From Myxococcus fulvus (GTDB lineage Bacteria > Myxococcota > Myxococcia > Myxococcales > Myxococcaceae): a stretch of 64,000 nt of DNA. The DNA lies in NCBI RefSeq assembly GCF_900111765.1, contig NZ_FOIB01000014.1, forward strand, positions 124,001-188,000, written 5' to 3'. The notes under the pieces are model-generated. The model had not been told where the DNA came from and did not search any database. It saw only the letters and a list, made by a program, of their open reading frames with translations. Positions 1 through 8,601 of the stretch are shown here, in pieces. How positions within the stretch are numbered: position 1 is the first letter of the stretch; the number at the start of each line of letters is the position of its first letter. Made by a program: the position numbers and the translations under genes.

Positions 1-2
1 TC

Positions 3-992
3 GTCGTCGCCACCTACAACCGGCTGCCCCTCATCACCCGGCTGCTCGGACAGTTGGCGGAGCAGACGCTCCCGCCCGAGCGCTACGAGGTCGTCGTCGT
101 CGATGACGGCTCCAAGGAGCCCGTGAAGGCCCCGCTGGACGCGCTCGCAGAGAGCCTCCCCTACGCCCTGCGCGTGGAGGTGCAGGCCAACGCGGGCGCC
201 GCCGCCGCGCGGCACCGGGGCGTGCTCGCGGCGCGGGGGGACATCGTCCTCGTCACCGACGACGACATGCAGGTGGAGAAGGACTTCCTGGAGCGGCACC
301 TGGCGCACCACCCGGAGGGCTCGCGGCACGTGGTGCTGGGCCGCATCCGTCCGGACCCGTCCATCGGCGACATGCCGCTGTTCGAGCGCTGGTACGCGTA
401 CCTCAACCACCGCATGGCGGAAGAGCTGTCCACCCCCGGCGCGCGCGCGCACGGCAACCACCTGTACACGGGCAACGTGTCCTTCCACCGCGAGGACTAC
501 GTGGGCGTGGGCGGCTTCGACAAGTCGCTGGGCCAGTCCGAGGACGTGGAATTGGGCGTGCGGCTGGAGAAGGCGGGCTGCGCGTTCGTGTTCGCCAGCG
601 ACGCGCACGTGCTGCACGGCAGCGACCACGTGTCCTTCGAGCGTTGGCTCAAGCGCGCGAACCGCTACGGCATGTTCGACACGCACGTGGCGCGCAAGCA
701 CCCGGACGTGCGCGGCGTCAATCCGTGGCGACTGCTCTTCGAGACGAACCCGCTGGCGCGCCCGCTGCTCGCGGCGACCGTCGTCGCGCCCGAGGCCACG
801 CGCGTGCTGACGGGCGCGGTGATGAGCGCCGCGAAGGCCGCGGACAAGCTGGGCCTGGAGAAGGCCGCGTTCGCGGGCACGTCGGTGGTGTACGGCATGG
901 AGTATCTGCGCGGCGCTCGCAACGAGGCCGGCGGCTGGACGGGTATCGCCCGCGAGGTGGTCCGCTACCTCCAGGGCGGGGGGAACCGATGA
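3..992 (+). CDS. epsD: Family 2 glycosyltransferase, EpsD-like, 5' end outside window
   Basis: The reading frame is open from the first base, so the start lies outside the window; 329 residues are visible. It is a GT-A fold family 2 glycosyltransferase. The opening VVATYNR strand, the nucleotide-binding VVVVDDGS segment, a VTDDDMQ acidic motif and the late QSEDVELGVRL motif are all present. It is expected to move a sugar from a nucleotide donor to a growing lipid-linked exopolysaccharide unit at the inner membrane. Its stop overlaps the next start in an ATGA, so it is translationally coupled to the serine-acetyltransferase-like gene. The symbol rests on the order GT2, acetyltransferase, GH44, WecG/TagA, which matches the epsD-epsC-epsB-epsA end of the Myxococcus xanthus eps locus as I recall it. 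Confidence 0.85.
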   Translation, partial: VVATYNRLPLITRLLGQLAEQTLPPERYEVVVVDDGSKEPVKAPLDALAESLPYALRVEVQANAGAAAARHRGVLAARGDIVLVTDDDMQVEKDFLERHLAHHPEGSRHVVLGRIRPDPSIGDMPLFERWYAYLNHRMAEELSTPGARAHGNHLYTGNVSFHREDYVGVGGFDKSLGQSEDVELGVRLEKAGCAFVFASDAHVLHGSDHVSFERWLKRANRYGMFDTHVARKHPDVRGVNPWRLLFETNPLARPLLAATVVAPEATRVLTGAVMSAAKAADKLGLEKAAFAGTSVVYGMEYLRGARNEAGGWTGIAREVVRYLQGGGNR

Positions 993-1552
993 ACTTCCTG
1001 AAGTCGAAGCGCTCGATGATTGGCGCGCTGGTCGCCGATGCGATGGAGCTGGCCCGCGCCGCCAATGGACACACCGACGCGAAGTCCATCGCCAAGGTGG
1101 TGCTCACCAGCGACTCGTACCGCATCACCGCGCTCAACCGCGCCCGCGAGGCCGCGCTCGACTACCACATCCCCCTGGTCAACCACGTGCTGCGCGTGGC
1201 GCAGACGGCGGTGCTGGGCATCGAGATCGGCAAGGACGTGACGCTGGGCAAGGGCGTGTACTTCGTGCACAGCCTGGGCATCGTCATCGGCGGGGACGCG
1301 CGCATCGGCGACCGCGTGCGCTTCTACGGCAACAACACCGTGGGCACCGCGAAGGACAACGGCTACCCCGTCATCGAGGATGACGTGTGGGTGGGCGCCG
1401 GCGCTCGCATCTTGGGGCCGGTGCGCATCGGCGCGCGCTCGCGCATCGGCGCCAACGCCGTGGTGCTGCAGGACGTGCCGCCGGACAGCGTGGCCGTGGG
1501 GATTCCCGCGCGCATCTTCCCGCGCAAGGACACGGACGACGTGGTGCTGTGA
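989..1552 (+). CDS. epsC: Serine O-acetyltransferase-like hexapeptide transferase, EpsC-like
   Basis: The 187-residue product has an alpha-helical N-terminal half and a C-terminal left-handed beta-helix built from hexapeptide repeats (about residues 75-175: GKDVTLGKGVYFVHSLGIV, then GARIL and GANAVVL turns). It ends with the VPPDSVAVGIPARI cap typical of CysE-type acetyltransferases. The family moves acetyl from acetyl-CoA to a hydroxyl or amino acceptor. Sitting between two glycosyltransferase genes, it more probably acetylates an exopolysaccharide sugar or precursor than makes cysteine; that is inference. The ATG at 989 overlaps the upstream stop by four bases. Confidence 0.85.
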   Translation: MNFLKSKRSMIGALVADAMELARAANGHTDAKSIAKVVLTSDSYRITALNRAREAALDYHIPLVNHVLRVAQTAVLGIEIGKDVTLGKGVYFVHSLGIVIGGDARIGDRVRFYGNNTVGTAKDNGYPVIEDDVWVGAGARILGPVRIGARSRIGANAVVLQDVPPDSVAVGIPARIFPRKDTDDVVL

Positions 1553-1581
1553 GGGCCCCCAGGCCCGGGGGAGATGAGTCC

Positions 1582-3783
1582 ATGGAGGCAGGTGTGAAGG
1601 GTGCGCGGAGCAAGGCGGGCGCCGCCGTGGTGGTCTGCACGCTGGTGGCAGCCGGTGGCTCGGTGGCGCTGGCGCGCGGCAGTGAGCCCGCGGGCGAGGT
1701 GAAGCCCGCAGTGGGTGACGCCGCGAAGCCGGGCGAGACGAAGCCCGCGGTGGTCGACGCGGCGAGCACCGCGCCCGTGGTCCTCTACGACGGCGGACTG
1801 GGCCCGGGCTGGAAGGACATCGGCTGGGCGCCGCGCGAGCTGCCCAAGGGCGCTCCGGCGCGGATGCGCCTGTTCAACTACGGCGGCTGGATTCTCTACC
1901 AGCCCAAGCTGTCGGGCAGCTTCGGGGCGCTGTCGCTGCGCCTGAGCGCGCCGGAGGCCTACGGCGAGTTCCTGGAGGTGCGGCTGGACACGCCGGGCGC
2001 GGTGTCCTTCCCGCGCGTGCCCGTGACGGCGGACCTCCAGGTGCGCAAGGACGGCGAGTGGGCCGAAATCGTCATCCCCATGGAGCTGCTCAACCCCAAG
2101 GGGGAGGCGTTCGACCGCGTGGTGCTGCGCGCGTCGAAGGACATCGGGCGGGACTGGGTGCTGCTCGACAAGGTGGCGCTGGTGCCGCTGCCGCCGGACG
2201 TGGCCGCCGCGCTGGCCGCGGGCGGAGGCCGCACGGGCAAGGGCAGCGGGCGCGACACGTCGATGACCATCGACTGCACGGCGCCCGGGCATGACATCAG
2301 CCCGCTCATCTACGGCATCGCGATGGACGGCCTTCGCGAGAAGAAGGACCAGCACCAGTACAAGCTGGGCGCGACGACGCGCCGCTGGGGCGGCAACCCC
2401 ACCTCCCGCTACAACTGGAAGCTGGGCGGCGCGTGGAACACGGCCAACGACTGGTTCTACCAGAACGTGGACATCGGCCTGAGCTACACCGACTTCCTCG
2501 AGTCCAACCGGAAGAACGGGATGAGCTCCGCGCTCACCGTGCCGCTGCTCGGGTGGGTGGCCAAGGACACGCGCTCGGTGGGCTTCCCGGTGGCGAAGTT
2601 CGGCCCGCAGCGCGGCGAGGACAACGGCTCCGGCAACGGCGTCACGCGCGACGGCACGCCGCTCAAGCCCGGGCCTCCGTCGCAGACGAGCACCGAGGCC
2701 TCGCCCGAGTTCGTCGCCGAGTGGGTGCGCGCCATCCGCGCGAGAGATGAGGCTCGCGGCGAGCGCAGCGTGCACATGTACATCCTCGACAACGAGCCCA
2801 TGCTCTGGAACTCGACGCACCGGGATGTGTTCCCGGAGCCGTTGACGTACGACGGGCTGTTGTCGCGCACGATTGCGTACGGCACCGCGGTGCGGAAGGC
2901 GGACCCGGACGCGCTCATCGCGGGTCCCGCCGAGTGGGGCTGGACGAACTACCTCTGGTCCGCGGCGGACTTCGCGCCGGGCAAGGCGCCGCACTCGGAC
3001 CGCCGCGCGCATGGCGACGTGCCGCTGCTCCCCTGGTACCTGCGGCAGCTTCGCGAGCACGAGAGGAAGACGGGCGTCCGCATCCTCGACGTGGTGGACC
3101 TGCACTTCTACCCGCAGACCAACGTGGGCGTGGGGTTGGAAGGGAACACGGACCCGGAGACGAACGCGCGGCGCATCCGCTCCACGCGCGCCTTGTGGGA
3201 CCCGACGTACAAGGACGAGTCGTGGATTGGCGAGCCGGTGCGACTGCTCCCGCGCATGAAGGAGTGGATTGCGCAGAACTACCCGGGCCGACGCATCTCG
3301 ATTGGTGAGTACAACTTCGGCGCGTTCGGCCACATGAGCGGAGGCCTGGCGCAGGCCGAGGCGCTGGGCCGCTTCGCGCAGGAGAACATCTACTCCGCCT
3401 ACTTCTGGCAGTACCCGACGAATGGCAGCCCGGTGTTCTGGGCGTTCCGCGCGTTCAGGGACTTCGACGGGCGGGGCGGGCGCTTCCAGGACGTCTGGGT
3501 GCCGGCGAAGGCGGAGGAGGGCACCAGCGTGTTCGCCTCGCGCAACAAGGACGGCACGAAGCTGGTGGCGGTGGTGCTGAACTTCGACCCGGACCAGGCG
3601 GCGCAGGCGCGGGTGAAGCTGAACGGCTGTGGGACGCTCGAGGGTGTGCGCGTGCTGGGGTACTCGGGCGCGCCGGGCGGGTTCCTGCAACAGCCGGCGG
3701 GAAATCATACGGCGGCGGGGCTGACGCAGCGGCTGCCGCCCTACTCGATGACAGTGCTTGATTTGACGGTGAAGAAGCCATGA
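1582..3783 (+). CDS. epsB: Secreted glycoside hydrolase family 44 protein, EpsB-like
   Basis: The 733-residue protein starts with a basic segment and a hydrophobic stretch (residues 13-31) ending in ALARG, a signal peptide or N-terminal anchor. An Ala/Lys/Pro linker and a beta-sandwich-like region (about 65-210) follow. The catalytic part (about 230-640) carries the GH44 signature YILDNEPMLW with the likely acid/base Glu405, and the likely nucleophile Glu576 in ISIGEYNFGA. A beta-sandwich ends the protein. GH44 enzymes cleave beta-1,4-glucan or xyloglucan chains. Here it would trim or release exopolysaccharide, or edit it during export. The ATG at 1582 follows a GGGGGAGATGAG ribosome-binding region. 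The stop overlaps the epsA start (ATGA), so expression is coupled. Confidence 0.88.
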   Translation: MEAGVKGARSKAGAAVVVCTLVAAGGSVALARGSEPAGEVKPAVGDAAKPGETKPAVVDAASTAPVVLYDGGLGPGWKDIGWAPRELPKGAPARMRLFNYGGWILYQPKLSGSFGALSLRLSAPEAYGEFLEVRLDTPGAVSFPRVPVTADLQVRKDGEWAEIVIPMELLNPKGEAFDRVVLRASKDIGRDWVLLDKVALVPLPPDVAAALAAGGGRTGKGSGRDTSMTIDCTAPGHDISPLIYGIAMDGLREKKDQHQYKLGATTRRWGGNPTSRYNWKLGGAWNTANDWFYQNVDIGLSYTDFLESNRKNGMSSALTVPLLGWVAKDTRSVGFPVAKFGPQRGEDNGSGNGVTRDGTPLKPGPPSQTSTEASPEFVAEWVRAIRARDEARGERSVHMYILDNEPMLWNSTHRDVFPEPLTYDGLLSRTIAYGTAVRKADPDALIAGPAEWGWTNYLWSAADFAPGKAPHSDRRAHGDVPLLPWYLRQLREHERKTGVRILDVVDLHFYPQTNVGVGLEGNTDPETNARRIRSTRALWDPTYKDESWIGEPVRLLPRMKEWIAQNYPGRRISIGEYNFGAFGHMSGGLAQAEALGRFAQENIYSAYFWQYPTNGSPVFWAFRAFRDFDGRGGRFQDVWVPAKAEEGTSVFASRNKDGTKLVAVVLNFDPDQAAQARVKLNGCGTLEGVRVLGYSGAPGGFLQQPAGNHTAAGLTQRLPPYSMTVLDLTVKKP

Positions 3784-4592
3784 GTACCGCGACTCCGGAC
3801 ACGAAGCAGACGACGCCGTTCACCACGGGCCACCCTCGGCTGAGCATCGGCCAGTTGGCCATCGACCAGCTCACCTTCGAGGAGGCGGTGCTGGAGATTG
3901 GCCGGTTGGTGGACTCGCGCCAGGGTGGCTACGTGTTCACGGCCAACGTGGACCACGTGGTGCTGGCGGAGGACAACGCGCAGTTCCGCGAGGCGTACTC
4001 GCGCGCGGCGATTTCGGTGGTGGATGGGATGCCCATCGTCTGGGCGTCGAAGGCGCTGGACGTGGCGCTGCCCGAGCGCATCGCGGGTTCGGATTTGATT
4101 CTGCCGCTGATGAAGCTGGGGGCGGAGCGCAAGTGGCGGGTGTACCTGTTGGGCGCGGGCCCGGGGGTGGCGGAGAAGGTGGCGCGAATCGTGGGGGAGA
4201 AGTTCGGGGTGGAGGTGGTGGGGTGGGATTCGCCGATGGTGCGCACGGACGCGGGGGACGCGCAGAACGACCCGATTGTCGCGAGCATCCGGGAGAAGGA
4301 CCCGCACCTGCTCTTCGTGGCGCTGGGCAGCCCGAAGCAGGAGGTGTGGATTTCGCAGGTGTCGAAGAAGCTGGGCCCCACGGTGGCGATTGGCGTGGGG
4401 GCGGGGTTCGACTTCATCGCGGGCACGGCGAAGCGCGCCCCGCAGTGGATTGCGAAGGCGGGCTTCGAGTGGCTGTACCGCCTGACCCACGAGCCCAAGC
4501 GCCTGTGGCGCCGGTACATCCTGAATGACTCGCGCTTCGCCACGATTCTGGCGCGTGAGCTGTGGAAGCGCACGGGCGGCAAGCCGGAGTAG
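3780..4592 (+). CDS. epsA: WecG/TagA/CpsF family glycosyltransferase, EpsA-like
   Basis: The 270-residue protein is a GT26 family glycosyltransferase. It shows FTANVDHVV, VVDGMPIVW with the probable catalytic Asp82, YLLGAGPGVAEK, LFVALGSPKQE and GVGAGFDFIAGTAKRAP, all hallmarks of WecG/TagA/CpsF. The C-terminal GFEWLYRLTHEPKRLWRRY segment is the basic amphipathic appendage that docks these enzymes on the membrane. It would add a sugar (ManNAc or ManNAcA in known members) to an undecaprenyl-linked acceptor. It is the last gene of the eps operon here and is followed by a strong hairpin. Confidence 0.9.
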   Translation: MSTATPDTKQTTPFTTGHPRLSIGQLAIDQLTFEEAVLEIGRLVDSRQGGYVFTANVDHVVLAEDNAQFREAYSRAAISVVDGMPIVWASKALDVALPERIAGSDLILPLMKLGAERKWRVYLLGAGPGVAEKVARIVGEKFGVEVVGWDSPMVRTDAGDAQNDPIVASIREKDPHLLFVALGSPKQEVWISQVSKKLGPTVAIGVGAGFDFIAGTAKRAPQWIAKAGFEWLYRLTHEPKRLWRRYILNDSRFATILARELWKRTGGKPE

Positions 4593-4606
4593 GGCCGCCT
4601 CATCCA

Positions 4607-4626
4607 TGGCCACCCAGGGGTGGCCA
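4607..4626 (+). terminator. Hairpin at end of eps operon
   Basis: A perfect 9-bp inverted repeat (TGGCCACCC and GGGTGGCCA, two-base loop) lies 15 bases after the epsA stop. There is no T-run, so it may be a rho-assisted terminator or an mRNA 3' end stabiliser. Confidence 0.5.
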
Positions 4627-4634
4627 AGACCTGA

Positions 4635-4650
4635 CATTGCCTGGGCAATG
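4635..4650. promoter_or_regulatory. 7-bp inverted repeat upstream of kinase gene
   Basis: CATTGCC and GGCAATG are separated by two bases, about 57 bp before the kinase start. It could be an operator or a second stem of the eps terminator. No promoter hexamers could be assigned. Confidence 0.25.
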
Positions 4651-4706
4651 CCTCCCTGTTGGCCTTTGATTGGCCTGACAGTCCGAGGCTACGCTCATGT
4701 CAGGCC

Positions 4707-6761
4707 ATGAATACGAGCGAGAAGACGCGGGGGGAACGAGCGCCACGGGGAAGGGACTCGCTGGTCTCGACGCAGGTCAATGACTTCGTCATCGAGGAGC
4801 GCATCGGCGAGGGAGGGATGGGCGTCGTCTATCGCGCCGTCCATCCGCTGATAGGCAAACAGGTCGCCATCAAGGTGCTCCGCGCGGAGAACGTCACCCA
4901 GCAGCAGGTGGAACGTCTGCTCATCGAGGCCCGCTCGGTCAATGCCATCCGTCACCCGGGCATCATCGACATCTTCGGCTTCGGCACCCTGCCGGACGGT
5001 CGGCCCTACATCATCATGGAGCTGCTCCGGGGCCAGTCCCTGGCGGCGTTGCTCCAGCAGAACACCCGGCTCGACCCGAACACCACCGTCTGGATTCTCG
5101 ACCAGATGCTGTCGGCGCTCGGCGCGGCCCACGAGGCGGGCGTCGTGCACCGGGACCTCAAGCCCGGCAACGTCTTCCTCGCCCAGGGCCTGGATGGCAC
5201 CCGCACCGTCAAGCTCGTCGACTTCGGCATCGCCAAGTTGATGCGCAGCGCCGATGGCCCCACCACCGTCGATGGCACCATCCTCGGAACGCCCGAGTAC
5301 ATGGCCCCCGAGCAGGTCCGCGGGACCACCGTCAGCTTCGCCACGGACCTCTATGCCACCGGCGTGATGGCCTTCCACATGCTGACGGGTGAGCGCCCCT
5401 TCAAGGGCGAACAACTCCAGGTCCTCTTCGCGCACATCGAGCAGCCTCCGCCCCTCCCCTCCTCCCGAGTCCCCGGGCTCCCCGCCGAGTTCGACACCCT
5501 CATCCTCCACCTGCTCGCCAAGGACCCCGCGCTCCGGCCCGAGTCCGCCGAGGCCGTGCGACAGGCGTTGCAGCGGATTCCGCCCACCGTCCTCTCGGCC
5601 CCCGCCACCGTCCCGCTCACCGCGCCGCTCACCGTCCCCGAGAGCAGGACGAAGACCACCGCGTCCCAGGTCCGCCCCGTGCTGCCTGTTCGACGGCGTA
5701 CGCAGGTGCTGACCTGGGCCGTGGGTGGCGCGGTCATCACCGGCGTCGCGCTGGGTGGCTTCTTCCTCGGTTCACGACAGTCCAACGGAGCCCCGAGCCC
5801 GGAGCCTGTGTCCGCCGCGGCCCCTCAAGCCGCCCCGGTGGCCGAGGCTCCTGCGCCGACCCCCGTGCCCGCTCCGTCGAAGCCTGTCGCGGCGGAGACG
5901 GCCCCCACAGCAGGGGTCGCCCAGGCGCAGCCCTCGGTGCCCACGCAGGACGCGCCCGAGCCGTCACGCCCCGCGGCGCTCGATGAGACCACGGCGGCCA
6001 CGGGAACGAAGGCCCCCGAACAGGCCGGCACCGCGGCTCCCGAGGCGACTGCACGGGCGACAGGGAAGAAGGCCGAGCGCCCAGCGCTCGTGGGAGTCGG
6101 CGGGGAGGTGGTCCCCGCGAGCGCGCACAAGCAGCAGGCCGTCGTGCCCGCGGTCATGCCCCGTCACCCCGAGGCGTTCCTCGTCCGGAGCGCCAAGGTG
6201 CCGCTGGACGCGGCGTTGCTCCAGCGTGTCTATCTGCTCGAGGAGCGCTACTTGAAGCAGACCTCGGACAGCGGGCGCTCCACCGAGTTCGAGAAGCAGC
6301 TCGAACGTCTCCATGCACGTGCGCTCGGCGCGAAAACCCGGTCCGAGGTCACGCAGGTGAGCACGGCGCTGGCCACACAGGGCAAGCGCCTGAGCACGCT
6401 CCTGGCATCCAGGTCCGCGTCGGACATCACCTCGAAGCCGCTCCTGGAAGAGCTGTCACCCCAACCCGCGCCACCACCGGAGCCCAAGGTGGAGCTGCGC
6501 GCGCCGGGGCCTCGAATCCTGGCGTTGCTCACCACGCCGGAGCTGACTCCGAGCGATGACAGGCTGGCCCGACGCTTCATCAACCTCAAGGCGGTGTACC
6601 TGGACCGCGCCTCGAAGCACGAGTACCCCACGCGCATCGAGGACTTGTTGGTGCGGATCCACGGCCTCGCGATGAAGGCGGAGACCGCCACCGAGCGCAT
6701 GGACGTGCACCGCGCGCTCGATGGATGGAAAGAGGTCCTCGACGAGGCCACTCCGAAGTGA
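4707..6761 (+). CDS. PknB-type membrane Ser/Thr protein kinase
   Basis: The 685-residue protein has an N-terminal Hanks-type kinase domain (about residues 22-285). Visible are the glycine loop GEGGMGVVYRA, Lys56 in VAIKVL, the catalytic loop VHRDLKPGN with Asp150, DFG Asp172, and GTPEYMAPEQ. A basic region then leads to one transmembrane helix (about 337-357, WAVGGAVITGVALGGFFLGS). Outside the membrane lie an Ala/Pro-rich linker and a helical C-terminal region (about 490-685) with two similar LxRRFxxLxxxYL-type segments. The protein is thus a receptor-like kinase with an unknown external sensor. The ATG at 4707 is chosen because the kinase-specific N-terminus begins there; upstream in-frame sequence looks non-coding. 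Confidence 0.9.
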   Translation: MNTSEKTRGERAPRGRDSLVSTQVNDFVIEERIGEGGMGVVYRAVHPLIGKQVAIKVLRAENVTQQQVERLLIEARSVNAIRHPGIIDIFGFGTLPDGRPYIIMELLRGQSLAALLQQNTRLDPNTTVWILDQMLSALGAAHEAGVVHRDLKPGNVFLAQGLDGTRTVKLVDFGIAKLMRSADGPTTVDGTILGTPEYMAPEQVRGTTVSFATDLYATGVMAFHMLTGERPFKGEQLQVLFAHIEQPPPLPSSRVPGLPAEFDTLILHLLAKDPALRPESAEAVRQALQRIPPTVLSAPATVPLTAPLTVPESRTKTTASQVRPVLPVRRRTQVLTWAVGGAVITGVALGGFFLGSRQSNGAPSPEPVSAAAPQAAPVAEAPAPTPVPAPSKPVAAETAPTAGVAQAQPSVPTQDAPEPSRPAALDETTAATGTKAPEQAGTAAPEATARATGKKAERPALVGVGGEVVPASAHKQQAVVPAVMPRHPEAFLVRSAKVPLDAALLQRVYLLEERYLKQTSDSGRSTEFEKQLERLHARALGAKTRSEVTQVSTALATQGKRLSTLLASRSASDITSKPLLEELSPQPAPPPEPKVELRAPGPRILALLTTPELTPSDDRLARRFINLKAVYLDRASKHEYPTRIEDLLVRIHGLAMKAETATERMDVHRALDGWKEVLDEATPK

Positions 6762-6769
6762 CGGCGGTG

Positions 6770-7234
6770 CTATCCGCCGCCGGCTGCCTCTCCGGCAGGT
6801 GCCGGGTCGTACCAGGAACGCGCCAGGAAGCGCTCGGAGTGGAGCAGGTCGAAGTCCTTGTCGGTGGTCAGCAGCAACGCGCTGACCGCCGAGGCGGTGG
6901 CGGCGATCCACAAGTCGTTCTTGCCGAGCACTCGTCCCTTCGACCCGCAGAAGACATCGAAGGTCGCGTACCGCTCGAGCACCGCGTCCAGGTGGATGTC
7001 CACCACCACGAGCTGCCGAAGCAGCTCGTGAAGCTTCGAGACCTTCTGCGCTCCCCAGGCTCGCTTCTTCGCGAAGGCCAGCACCTCTCCCACCGTGACG
7101 ACGGAGACGAGCGGACGGTGGGCCTTGCTCAGCAGGCCATGGACCTCCGCCACCCGCTTGCCGAGCGAGGAGGCCCTCAACAGATGCACCAGGATGTTCG
7201 TATCGAGGAGCACCAGCCCTGTCGCCACGCTCAC
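6770..7234 (-). CDS. PIN-domain ribonuclease, VapC-like
   Basis: The 154-residue protein fits the PIN fold. The first acidic residue is in LLDTNILVHLL, the second in SVVTVGEVLAF, the third in NDLWIAATA and the fourth in LLTTDKDFDLL, which together would bind the metal ions of an RNA-cleaving site. Family members are usually type II toxins acting on tRNA or rRNA. The start is a GTG overlapping the upstream stop as GTGA, so synthesis is coupled to the 309-residue neighbour rather than to a small classical antitoxin. The C-terminal tail is Gly/Ala-rich. Confidence 0.85.
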   Translation of the reverse strand: MSVATGLVLLDTNILVHLLRASSLGKRVAEVHGLLSKAHRPLVSVVTVGEVLAFAKKRAWGAQKVSKLHELLRQLVVVDIHLDAVLERYATFDVFCGSKGRVLGKNDLWIAATASAVSALLLTTDKDFDLLHSERFLARSWYDPAPAGEAAGGG

Positions 7235-8160
7235 GAGAACTCCCGCAGCGCGGCGGACAGCTCCTGCTCCGTCTCCTCACCGGGCCATTGGCCGAAAATC
7301 GCGGGGAGGCCCGAGCGTTCATCCTGCGACTGCCTCAACGCGCGCGGGTCCACCGGCGTGAACAGCGGTCTGGGGAGCACCGACCAGAGCGTCGCCTGCT
7401 GCGCGGACGCGGGCTCGATGTGCTCCGCCTCGATGCGCAACACCGAGCCGGAGGGACGGAACACGGCCACTCCCGACACGATGACCTTCTGACCGAACGA
7501 GGCCGTCACGCTGTCGGAGTCCAGGCGCTCCCAGACCCCTCGAAGCGCGGCGCCATTCTCCAGAATCAGGGTGAAGAACCGGTCGCTGTGCCGGATGGCA
7601 TCCAGCTTTCCCGCGATGCGGATGGCCCGAGGCGGAGGCGTCTGACGCCGCAACCTCACCACACGCGCCATGCCCTCCGCGTCGATGGGGAACGTGTGCC
7701 CGTTGACGACCTCGATGCCCTCCACGCCCTGGTCGAAGAGCCTGGAGAACGAACTGAAGGTCTCCACCAGCCCCTCATCGAACCTGTCGCTGTCCGCCAC
7801 GCCCGCGAGCGCGTCCTCGAGCCCCGCCTCGAACAAGTCGACCGCGCTCCCCTCCGCGCCCACGTCGGACAAGGCCTCGTTCGAGCGCAGATGTTCTGGG
7901 AGCACCTGTCTCAGCGGCCTCGACTCCACCTTGAAGACACCGGCCTCGGCCTCCGGCTCCAGCAGCAGGTCGAACTGCGCGGCGGACCTGAGCCACGAGG
8001 GCACGCCTCCGCGAGCGGTGCTGCGTCCCTCGATGCGAAAGCGGAGGGCCCGCTGCGCTCCCTCCACGAAGATGTGCAGCAGGTCCTGGAACAACGGCGC
8101 CGAGATTCGCTCCGGATGGACCGCGGCCCCCTTCAGCTTGATTTCATGGAGCAGGCTCAT
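7231..8160 (-). CDS. PIN-associated protein of unknown function, OB-fold-like C-terminal region
   Basis: I do not recognise this 309-residue protein as a named family. It begins MSLLHEIKLKGAAVHPERI and has acidic central helices. Residues about 170-280 are beta-rich (RAIRIAGKLDAIRHSDRFFTLILENG, then GQKVIVSGVAVFRPSGSVLRIEAEHIEPA), resembling an OB fold. It ends with PAIFGQWPGEETEQELSAALREFS, a short motif of the kind that tails antitoxins of PIN nucleases. Its stop overlaps the PIN gene start, so it is the likely partner or antitoxin; that role is inference. The ATG at 8158-8160 is preferred over an upstream in-frame start that adds an Arg-rich, non-coding-looking segment. Confidence 0.72.
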   Translation of the reverse strand: MSLLHEIKLKGAAVHPERISAPLFQDLLHIFVEGAQRALRFRIEGRSTARGGVPSWLRSAAQFDLLLEPEAEAGVFKVESRPLRQVLPEHLRSNEALSDVGAEGSAVDLFEAGLEDALAGVADSDRFDEGLVETFSSFSRLFDQGVEGIEVVNGHTFPIDAEGMARVVRLRRQTPPPRAIRIAGKLDAIRHSDRFFTLILENGAALRGVWERLDSDSVTASFGQKVIVSGVAVFRPSGSVLRIEAEHIEPASAQQATLWSVLPRPLFTPVDPRALRQSQDERSGLPAIFGQWPGEETEQELSAALREFS

Positions 8161-8601
8161 GGCAGACCTCCAGGATGAAGCCCGTGGAGGACTCGCCGCG
8201 AACTCAGGCAAGCAGGCGTGACGTCGGATTCGAACATGCATCTCCTCCCTGGCGTGAAGGGAGTCATGCCCGGTGCCTCAACGACCCCGTGTCACTCCTC
8301 CCCGCCGCCGGAATGAATCTAGACAGCGCTGGCACCTCGGCCAAAGCGAAGCCGGCGACTGCACGAACGAGGCCCACGGCGTCACACCCGCACGGCTGAC
8401 GGCCCACCCGAGAGGCCGGTGTCCGCACACGGACCTTCAGCTGTTTCGAGCAGGCATCCCAGGACGTGGACGCGACATCCCATCCCGGATGAACGCGAAA
8501 CCCGTCAGCGCCGAGAATCCCAGCCTCGGCGTGACGGGCGCACCCTCCACGGGGGCTCTCGAGGCGGCGCATCACTCACGCGCCACCTCGAGCACGTCAC
8601 A
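8161..8601. other. Intergenic region without a convincing gene
   Basis: About 440 bp lie between the 5' end of the PIN-partner gene and the 3' end of the next leftward gene. It should contain the promoter of the PIN operon. The open frames seen are Arg/Pro-rich and look like chance. No hairpin or tRNA was noticed. Confidence 0.5.

Noticed and set aside
1363-3708. Long minus-strand open frame opposite epsB
   Set aside because: Shadow of GH44 gene; Arg/His/Val-rich.
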